A DNA stretch of 9,498 nucleotides from Oscillospiraceae bacterium (lineage in GTDB: Bacteria; Bacillota; Clostridia; Oscillospirales; Oscillospiraceae). Each line of letters starts with the position of its first letter. The first letter of the stretch is position 1. The position numbers were made by a program, and so were the translations under genes. The stretch is taken from the NCBI GenBank assembly GCA_031266955.1, contig JAISAA010000134.1:1-9498 (forward strand). Direction: 5' to 3'. Positions 5,132-9,498 of this stretch are shown here, in pieces. The notes beneath the pieces were generated by a model that saw only the letters and a program-made list of their open reading frames with translations, was not told where the DNA came from and made no database searches.

Positions 5132-5206
5132 TGAATCCGGCTCCGCCGGATTCACCAGTATTATCAATACGGGCTTACAGCCCGGAGTCGCCCGTTAGGG
5201 CGACTC
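5132..5206. repeat. Cluster of four consecutive short hairpins
   Basis: Four perfect stems follow each other in 75 bp: TGAATCCGGC/GCCGGATTCA around TCC (5132-5154), GTATT/AATAC (5158-5170), CGGGCT/AGCCCG (5170-5184), and GAGTCGCCC/GGGCGACTC around GTTA (5185-5206). The last one contains the TAA stop of the XRE gene in its loop. No T-tract follows in either direction, so this is not a textbook intrinsic terminator, but it may stabilise or end the XRE transcript. Confidence 0.65.
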
Positions 5207-6310
5207 GGTGTGCCGCCTGAGCCGGGCTTCGATGTCTTTGAAGTCATCCCGGGTGCGCGCCGGGTCAAACTCCGGCTCCGCCATATATTCAAGCAGCATT
5301 TTAGCGCCGTTGTGCGGAACTGTTTTTGTGTAAAACTCCACGTATTTCTTCCCGCGGAAAACCAGGGACGTGTGTTCTTTCTCGGCGTCGTATTCCTCGT
5401 CAAAGATGATGGCCTGGTCGGCGGCGGTGTTCAGGTTTTCGATTGCGGCGGCATAGTTTTCGAGCGTTATGTACATTTCCGCGATACGCCTGTAGTGTCC
5501 GAAGAGTATCATTCGGTGAAAGCCGAAGTCGCCGTTTTCAAACATAAGCTCCAGCAAGTCGATACATTTCCTGTACAGGGCGATATTTTCCTCTTTTGTG
5601 TACGCGAAAGTGCCGTCGTCAAACCTTGAGTTTACGAACTCAATTCTCAGGCGCATTTGCTCCATCAGCGCGTCTATACATTCCTGTTTCGCGCGGAGCC
5701 CCGCCGTTCCTTTTGCCGCCTGCGCGAGCAAAATCTGCCGCGACAACACAAGAGTCGGCATTGTCTCTGCCAGCGCGACGGCTTTTTCCGATTCGCCTAT
5801 GTCGTGATAAACAAAGGTCAAAACCTGAATCGCGTTGTGGCGGCACCCGTCGTCCGTACATTCGGCAATAATTTTCTCGCCGAGAGAAACGACTTCTTTT
5901 ATCAGCTCGTGCTCCGTGTCCGGGCGCGGTTCGCTCCACGCGACGTACCAGAGCATTGTCATAAGCTGGCTCATCAGCTTGTAGCTCGTCGGGAATTCTT
6001 TCAGCCCGGCGCGCAGCAGCTCGGCGGTGACCGCGTTGTCCTCGTCATTGCGGTGCCGCTCGGATGCTGTGTCAAGGAGCTGTTGTATCCGCTTTTCTTT
6101 CGCGTCGATGTCGATGCCGAGCAGCACGTCCGACGTCGTGTCGAATATATGCGCGAGGACGGGCAGCATGGTTATGTCCGGCAGGGACTGATTTGTCTCC
6201 CAGCGGGAGACCGCCTGTGTGGAAATGCTCAGATATTCCGCAAGCTGCTCTTGCGTCATATCCTTTTCCTTGCGAAGTCTTTTTAATGTTTCGCCTATCG
6301 TTAAATTCAT
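5195..6310 (-). CDS. XRE-family transcriptional regulator with long helical C-terminal region
   Basis: This 371-residue protein has a Cro/C1-type helix-turn-helix at about residues 6-61 (GETLKRLRKEKDMTQEQLAEYLSISTQAVSRWE, with recognition helix around 30-38). A long helical part follows, with repeated hydrophobic heptad-like patterns such as 'YRRIAEMYITLENYAAAIENLNTAA', typical of a TPR-like sensor domain. Such Firmicutes regulators control nearby or global genes in response to peptides or other signals; the ligand is unknown here. The ATG at 6310 has AGGAGG with a 7-base spacer; the frame extends 29 codons upstream but without a better start. It has its own promoter and sits 105 bp downstream of yebC on the same strand. 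No signal peptide or membrane segment was seen. Confidence 0.88.
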   Translation of the reverse strand: MNLTIGETLKRLRKEKDMTQEQLAEYLSISTQAVSRWETNQSLPDITMLPVLAHIFDTTSDVLLGIDIDAKEKRIQQLLDTASERHRNDEDNAVTAELLRAGLKEFPTSYKLMSQLMTMLWYVAWSEPRPDTEHELIKEVVSLGEKIIAECTDDGCRHNAIQVLTFVYHDIGESEKAVALAETMPTLVLSRQILLAQAAKGTAGLRAKQECIDALMEQMRLRIEFVNSRFDDGTFAYTKEENIALYRKCIDLLELMFENGDFGFHRMILFGHYRRIAEMYITLENYAAAIENLNTAADQAIIFDEEYDAEKEHTSLVFRGKKYVEFYTKTVPHNGAKMLLEYMAEPEFDPARTRDDFKDIEARLRRHTESP

Positions 6311-6328
6311 AACGACACCTCCTGAATA

Positions 6329-6394
6329 GATTTCGTATTGAATAATACAGGAGTTTTCGCGCGGGGGCAATACGCCGCGCAGTTGATTTCGTAT
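6329..6394. promoter_or_regulatory. Repeated site around the XRE promoter
   Basis: GATTTCGTAT occurs at 6329-6338 and 6385-6394, one copy on each side of the promoter. Each belongs to a partial dyad: GTATT/AATAC (6335-6348, covering the -10) and TTGAT/ATCAA (6383-6397, upstream of the -35). This layout fits two operator sites for autoregulation by the XRE protein. Binding is inferred. Confidence 0.5.
6342..6370 (-). promoter_or_regulatory. SigA-type promoter of the XRE gene
   Basis: On the minus strand TTGCCC (6370-6365), 17-base spacer, TATTAT (6347-6342). It lies between yebC and the XRE gene, so the XRE gene need not depend on yebC transcription. Confidence 0.6.
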
Positions 6395-6415
6395 CAAGCG
6401 TGGGTTGACGCGCGC

Positions 6416-7153
6416 CTAATCCGAAGCTTCACTATTATGCCAGACATTTTGAATGTCGTCGTTATCTTCCATGATCTCAAGCATTTTCTCCATATTCTTT
6501 ATATCGTCCTCGTCCGTGAGCTTTATGTAGCTTTGCGGCACCATTTCCGCCTGTGCGGAAAGCAGACGATAGCCGAGCTTTTCAAGCTCCCCCGCTACCG
6601 CCGCGACGCCGTCCGCCGCGGTGTACAGCTCGTAGACTCCCCCGTCGGCTTCCACATCGTCGGCTCCCGCCTCCAGCGCGTCCTCCATCAGCTTATCCTC
6701 GCCGACGGTCCCGTCTTCATTATCGACTATTATAACGCCCCGCCTGTCGAAGCTCCAAGCGACGCAGCCCGCAACGCCCATATTCCCACCGTATTTATCA
6801 AAGGCGTGGCGAACGTCGGACGCCGTCCGGTTTCGGTTATCCGTCATCGCCTCGACAATCACGGCGACGCCTCCGGGCCCGTAGCCCTCGTATGTAATGC
6901 TCACGTAATCGTCCCCGCTGCCGGAGCCGAGGGCCTTTTCTATCGTCCTCTTGATATTGTCGTTCGGCATATTCGCCGCCTTCGCCTTCGCGACGACGGC
7001 CGCAAGGCGCGAGTTGCCCGCGACGTCGCCGGAGCCGCCCTCTTTCACGGCGACGATCATTTCCCGCGCGATTTTTGTGAACACCTGCCCGCGCTTGGCG
7101 TCGGCCGCGTTCTTTGTCCTTTGTATATTGTGCCACTTGGAGTGTCCCGACAT
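6416..7153 (-). CDS. yebC: YebC/PmpR (TACO1) family protein
   Basis: This 245-residue protein begins with the family hallmark MSGHSKWHNIQ, followed by KNAADAKRGQVFTKIAREM, PNDNIKRTIEKALG and YEGYGPGGVAVIVE. A later stretch, GGNMGVAGCVAWSFDRRGVI, is also typical, and the length equals that of E. coli YebC (246 residues). The family was long annotated as a transcription regulator; recent work on relatives, including mitochondrial TACO1, points to relief of ribosome stalling, especially at proline stretches. It acts in the cytoplasm. The ATG at 7153 fits the conserved N-terminus; AAAGGA lies about 12 bases upstream, a rather long spacer. An extended frame from 7186 adds residues absent from the family. 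It has its own strong promoter. The family call is secure. Confidence 0.96.
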   Translation of the reverse strand: MSGHSKWHNIQRTKNAADAKRGQVFTKIAREMIVAVKEGGSGDVAGNSRLAAVVAKAKAANMPNDNIKRTIEKALGSGSGDDYVSITYEGYGPGGVAVIVEAMTDNRNRTASDVRHAFDKYGGNMGVAGCVAWSFDRRGVIIVDNEDGTVGEDKLMEDALEAGADDVEADGGVYELYTAADGVAAVAGELEKLGYRLLSAQAEMVPQSYIKLTDEDDIKNMEKMLEIMEDNDDIQNVWHNSEASD

Positions 7154-7206
7154 AAAAATTACCGTTCCTTTCGCTCTCTCCTGCATAATGCTTGTTTACA
7201 CGGGAC

Positions 7207-7235
7207 ATTGTAACATATTTTTATTGCCTTAGCAA
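7207..7235 (-). promoter_or_regulatory. SigA-type promoter of yebC
   Basis: On the minus strand TTGCTA (7235-7230), 17-base spacer, TACAAT (7212-7207). The leader is about 45 bases. The rest of the gap up to 7466 holds the inverted repeat at 7291-7367 and the repeat/hairpin at 7381-7461; nothing coding is seen in it. Confidence 0.78.
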
Positions 7236-7290
7236 CCAGCTTTGCTTATCGAGGATGTAGGGCGTGTGAACAGACGGATTATCGTTCCCC

Positions 7291-7367
7291 CGTAGGGGCA
7301 CGGCACGCCGTGCCCCAGTTGTTGGTTGCGCGGCGTATGAGAGGGCACGGCGTGCCGTGCCCCTACG
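7291..7367. repeat. 25-bp perfect inverted repeat, itself made of GC-rich palindromes
   Basis: Bases 7291-7315 are the exact reverse complement of 7343-7367, with 27 bp between. Each arm starts or ends in CGTAGGGG/CCCCTACG, and each is itself a near-palindrome (GGGGCACGGC/GCCGTGCCCC at 7295-7316; GGGCACGGC/GCCGTGCCC at 7343-7362). Arrays of 'GTAGGGGC...GCCCCTAC' are a common type of dispersed non-coding repeat in bacteria, so this looks like a small MITE- or REP-like element. Confidence 0.85.
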
Positions 7368-7380
7368 GACGGGGTTGCGT

Positions 7381-7416
7381 CGCGGCGAATGCCGCGTTCC
7401 CCGTGCGCGCACGCAC
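7381..7416 (+). repeat. Dispersed 36-bp hairpin repeat, copy 3
   Basis: It has the same CGCGGC/GCCGCG stem as copies 1 and 2 (loop GAAT here) and the identical TTCCCCGTG block ending in ACGCAC. An AT-rich link (AATCAA) and a strong GC-rich hairpin (7428-7461) follow, as in copy 2. It lies about 6.2 kb from the other copies, in the same orientation. Confidence 0.8.
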
Positions 7417-7427
7417 ACTAAATCAAC

Positions 7428-7461
7428 GCCCCCGCCTGCGCCGCAAGGCGCAGGCGGGGGC
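7428..7461 (-). terminator. Strong hairpin after spoVT, possible terminator
   Basis: A perfect 15-bp stem (arms GCCCCCGCCTGCGCC and its complement) closes on GCAA in the + orientation, a GNRA-type loop. It starts 5 bases after the spoVT stop on the minus strand. Only GTTGATTTAG follows, not a proper T-run, so termination may be weak. It also forms the tail of repeat copy 3, so it may have been recruited rather than evolved as a terminator. Confidence 0.55.
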
Positions 7462-7466
7462 AACGC

Positions 7467-8006
7467 TCAGCTTTCCAGCTGCTTTCCCAAAAACAGCGCC
7501 GCCGTCTGCGCGAGCTTGTATTCGGCGTCGCCCGATTGCTTGCCGCCATCGGAGAAGAATATCACGCAGCCGAGCACGTCGCCCTCCGATAAAATCGGGA
7601 TCGCGATATCGGCGGAGTATTTTTCGCCGCCGTCCGTCAGCGGCAGTCCGCGCTCGTTGTTTTTGCGCTGGTAAGGCCGGCGGCCTTCCATCACCTGTTC
7701 TATGCTCCCGCTTATATGCTTTTCGTTGAGGTCGCGTTTGGATACGCCGCTTACCGCGATATATGTGTCGCGGTCGGCGACGGCGATAAAGCGCTCCGAG
7801 GTCTTGCTCATCGCCTCGCAGAGCTGCGCGGCAAAATCTGACCACTCCCCGAGCGGCGAGTATTTTTTGAAAATCACCTCGCCGTCTTTTTCAGTGTATA
7901 TTTCCAGCGGGTCGCCCTCGCGGATGCGCATAGTGCGGCGGATCTCTTTCGGTATAACTACGCGCCCGAGGTCGTCGATACGGCGCACAATTCCTGTTGC
8001 TTTCAT
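7467..8006 (-). CDS. spoVT: Stage V sporulation protein T (AbrB-type regulator with GAF-like domain)
   Basis: This 179-residue protein has an N-terminal AbrB/SpoVT swapped-hairpin DNA-binding domain (MKATGIVRRIDDLGRVVIPKEIRRTMRIREGDPLEIY, 1-37), nearly the same as in B. subtilis SpoVT (178 residues). The rest is a GAF-like domain (about 55-179: FIAVADRDTYIAVSG, then 'AIPILSEGDVLGCVIFFS' and a final helix). SpoVT controls forespore gene expression late in sporulation and affects spore germination. The ATG at 8006 matches the family start; AAGGA lies about 12 bases upstream. A longer frame from 8018 adds MVIK but its ATG abuts that site. A forespore-sigma-like promoter lies at 8069-8097, fitting SigG control known for the Bacillus gene. 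A strong hairpin follows the stop. Confidence 0.95.
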   Translation of the reverse strand: MKATGIVRRIDDLGRVVIPKEIRRTMRIREGDPLEIYTEKDGEVIFKKYSPLGEWSDFAAQLCEAMSKTSERFIAVADRDTYIAVSGVSKRDLNEKHISGSIEQVMEGRRPYQRKNNERGLPLTDGGEKYSADIAIPILSEGDVLGCVIFFSDGGKQSGDAEYKLAQTAALFLGKQLES

Positions 8007-8068
8007 TTTTATGACCATTCCTTATTTAGTATTTCAATGAAATTACGCTTATTTAGCAGACACAACAT

Positions 8069-8097
8069 TATTATCCACAACAGCGCGCGGACTATGC
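8069..8097 (-). promoter_or_regulatory. Possible SigG-like promoter of spoVT
   Basis: On the minus strand GCATA (8097-8093), 17-base spacer, GATAATA (8075-8069), one base from the SigG-type CATnnTA -10. The leader would be about 55-60 bases. SpoVT is SigG-dependent in B. subtilis, which supports the reading. No convincing SigA promoter was seen here. Confidence 0.5.
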
Positions 8098-8130
8098 GGG
8101 CAGCCGCGATTTGGCGTGATTTGGCAAAGA

Positions 8131-8164
8131 CCGCGTTATCTCAAAAGCCGCGTTAGCCCAAAAG
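8131..8164. repeat. 17-bp tandem duplication at the gpr stop codon
   Basis: Two 17-bp units, 8131-8147 and 8148-8164, are adjacent and match at 15 of 17 bases. Read on the minus strand each includes a TAA; the first one read is the actual gpr stop. A smaller pair of GATTTGGC copies lies at 8108-8115 and 8118-8125. Confidence 0.7.
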
Positions 8165-9058
8165 CATATTGACGTCGTCCACCGTCAATCCGCGGTGCAG
8201 CGCTAAATTTATCGCGTACCCGATGAGCTTTGAGATATCCGTGACGCTCGAATCTATATCCTTGGGCGTGACGATGAGTCCCCCGCCGAGCTTTTCGAGC
8301 TCAGCAAAGTCCTCAAGGCTGACGCCCGCGCGTTCGGCGATATCGGCGGCAAGCGTCCCGGCGTCAACGACGGTCGGCACGCCGACCGATATGACGGGCA
8401 CGCCGAGCGCGTTGCGATCTATCCCCGCGCGCGCGTTTCCTACTCCGGAGCCCGGGACGATCCCGGTATCCGAGAGCTGCACGGTGCGGCATATGCGCGA
8501 TAACCGCCTTGAAGCCAGCGCGTCCACGACTATCACGCGGTCCGGGCGGACAGCGTCCGCGACGGCCTTTATCATCCGCGCGCTTTCGACGCCCGTCGTG
8601 CCGAGAACACCGGGCTCAAGCGCGAAAACGCGCCTGAAGCCGTCGAAGGAGCCCGGCATACTCTCCGCGAGATGTCCCGTCACCATCGTATTTTTAACGG
8701 TTTCCGGGCCTATCGCGTCCGCCGTGATAGCGCGGTTACCGAGCCCGGCGACGAGCACGCTGTCGCCGTCCTCCAGACCGAGCAGCGCCCGGAGCTCGTC
8801 TGACAGCGCCGCAACGCCGCGCGAAAACGCGCCGTCCTCACGCGTTATGAGGCTGTTAAGCTCCATTGTGACGTAGGTTCCCGGAGGCTTGCCGAGCGCC
8901 GCCGCGCCGTCCTCGCCCGTTATTTTCACCGTCGCGACGTCAAAGCCCCCGCGCGAGCTCTCGCGCGAGACTACGCCCGGAAGCTTTCCGGCGCGCTCGG
9001 CGCTTTCGTTCCAAAGCTCTATCGCCTCCGAGGCGAGGTCGGTTCTCCTTTGAAGCAT
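8153..9058 (-). CDS. gpr: Germination protease (GPR endopeptidase)
   Basis: This 301-residue protein is the spore protease that degrades small acid-soluble proteins (SASPs) when spores germinate; it is made as a zymogen in the forespore. The family landmarks are clear: the N-terminal RRTDLASEA (4-12) around the propeptide cleavage region, GLGNRAITADAIGP with the aspartate at D114, and IVVDALASRRLSRI with the second aspartate at D179. These two correspond to the catalytic pair, D127 and D193, of B. megaterium GPR. At 301 residues it is shorter than the Bacillus enzyme (about 370), and only about four residues precede RTDLA. The ATG at 9058 has GGGAGG 5 bases upstream. It is divergent from rpsT, an order also seen in Bacillus. 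A SigF/SigG-like promoter lies upstream. Confidence 0.95.
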   Translation of the reverse strand: MLQRRTDLASEAIELWNESAERAGKLPGVVSRESSRGGFDVATVKITGEDGAAALGKPPGTYVTMELNSLITREDGAFSRGVAALSDELRALLGLEDGDSVLVAGLGNRAITADAIGPETVKNTMVTGHLAESMPGSFDGFRRVFALEPGVLGTTGVESARMIKAVADAVRPDRVIVVDALASRRLSRICRTVQLSDTGIVPGSGVGNARAGIDRNALGVPVISVGVPTVVDAGTLAADIAERAGVSLEDFAELEKLGGGLIVTPKDIDSSVTDISKLIGYAINLALHRGLTVDDVNMLLG

Positions 9059-9088
9059 TTTTACCTCCCGTATGCGTTCCGCTTACAG

Positions 9089-9117
9089 TATTTTTCCGTT
9101 CGCGCGCCGCCGTATTC
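9089..9117 (-). promoter_or_regulatory. Possible SigF-like promoter of gpr
   Basis: On the minus strand GAATA (9117-9113), 15-base spacer, GGAAAAATA (9097-9089), which matches the SigF -10 pattern GGHRARHTR fully. The -35 is one base off. The leader is about 25 bases. gpr is forespore-expressed in Bacillus, which supports this. Confidence 0.45.
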
Positions 9118-9147
9118 GCTTTTTTTGAAAATATTTAATTTTGGGTA

Positions 9148-9176
9148 TTGCAAAGCTGATTTTTTTATGTTATTAT
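9148..9176 (+). promoter_or_regulatory. SigA-type promoter of rpsT
   Basis: TTGCAA (9148-9153), 17-base spacer, TATTAT (9171-9176), in the AT-rich part of the gpr-rpsT divergent gap. The leader is about 40 bases. Confidence 0.8.
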
Positions 9177-9220
9177 ATCGTCCGCGTGAAAAATCAATAT
9201 GGAAAAGAGATGATTTCCGA

Positions 9221-9487
9221 ATGCCTAATATAAAGTCCGCTTCAAAACGCGTTTTGCTGTCGCAAGAGCGGAACAGCCGCAACCGCGCCGCCCGCAGCGC
9301 CCTGCGCACGAACATCAAAAAGCTCGACTCCGCCATAGCGTCGGGTGACGCCGCCGCCGCCCGCGAGGCCTACACCGTCGCCGTCAGCACGGTAGACCGC
9401 GCCGCGTCAAAGGGGCTGATACACAAAAATAACGCCGCGCGCAAAAAAAGCTCGCTGACGTTAAAGCTCGCCGCAGTCGCGAAATAG
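9221..9487 (+). CDS. rpsT: 30S ribosomal protein S20 (bS20)
   Basis: This 88-residue protein is part of the small ribosomal subunit, where it binds 16S rRNA early in assembly. The start MPNIKSASKRVLLSQERNSRNRAARSALRT is the standard S20 N-terminus. The rest shows the three-helix, Lys/Arg/Ala-rich composition, with SKGLIHKNNAARKKSSL near the end, and the length is normal. GAGATGA about 7 bases before the ATG serves as a weak ribosome binding site; a longer frame from 9050 crosses the promoter and is not used. Transcription starts from its own SigA-type promoter. It is divergent from gpr. The window ends 11 bases after the stop, so the terminator is not visible. Confidence 0.96.
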   Translation: MPNIKSASKRVLLSQERNSRNRAARSALRTNIKKLDSAIASGDAAAAREAYTVAVSTVDRAASKGLIHKNNAARKKSSLTLKLAAVAK

Positions 9488-9498
9488 AGCGGCGGTAA

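Noticed and set aside
4902..5198. 98-codon plus-strand frame in the gap before the XRE gene
   Set aside because: It crosses the minus-strand promoter, palindrome and hairpin cluster, with no domain pattern or ribosome binding site.
5657..6286. 209-codon plus-strand frame opposite the XRE gene
   Set aside because: Arg/Cys/Phe-rich product in the complement of a clear HTH protein; no initiation signals.
6338..7213. 291-codon plus-strand frame opposite yebC
   Set aside because: It is a shadow of a well-identified gene; no promoter, ribosome binding site or domain pattern.
7310..7845. Several frames on both strands across the inverted repeat and spoVT
   Set aside because: Products are Arg/Pro-rich and cross palindromic non-coding repeats; spoVT accounts for the region.
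8169..8876. 235-codon Ser/Thr/Pro-rich plus-strand frame opposite gpr
   Set aside because: Composition is what the complement of a GC-rich gene gives; gpr is firmly identified on the other strand.

Overview
The window looks like chromosomal DNA from a GC-rich, spore-forming Clostridia member, probably an uncultured gut Oscillospirales- or Christensenellales-type bacterium. The lineage is inferred from gene content and style: germination protease gpr divergent from rpsT, a SpoVT-type regulator, a clostridial small Cys-rich protein, DUF3990/DUF3791 genes, and clear SigA-like promoters in AT-rich gaps. No rRNA, tRNA, CRISPR array or transposase gene was seen.

Left part (1-1460): the 3' end of leuS, then a small antisense Cys-rich protein that overlaps its end. 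A repeat-rich gap follows. It holds two copies of a 36-bp hairpin repeat, a 34-bp direct duplication, and a possible 25-residue membrane peptide with its own ribosome binding site.

Centre (1376-4179): an accessory block on the + strand. A VapBC-like toxin-antitoxin pair runs with an ATGA overlap into a Xer-type tyrosine recombinase with a full catalytic set. A second promoter then drives a DUF3990 (ADP-ribosyltransferase-like) toxin gene and two small partner genes, the last being DUF3791-like. Two different toxin-antitoxin-like modules therefore flank a recombinase. The two modules are less GC-rich than the core genes at the right end.

Right-centre (4212-6310): two minus-strand DNA-binding proteins. 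One is an unfamiliar 234-residue protein with two related helix-turn-helix-like segments; an 18-bp perfect palindrome lies at its predicted transcription start. The other is an XRE regulator with a long helical C-terminal region. A cluster of four short hairpins separates them.

Right part (6416-9487): core genes. yebC/TACO1, spoVT and gpr lie on the minus strand and rpsT on the plus strand. A 25-bp perfect inverted repeat and a third copy of the 36-bp repeat lie between yebC and spoVT. Forespore-sigma-like promoter sequences precede spoVT, gpr and the Cys-rich gene, while yebC, the XRE gene and rpsT have SigA-like promoters. All functional calls come from reading the sequence; no database search was run.
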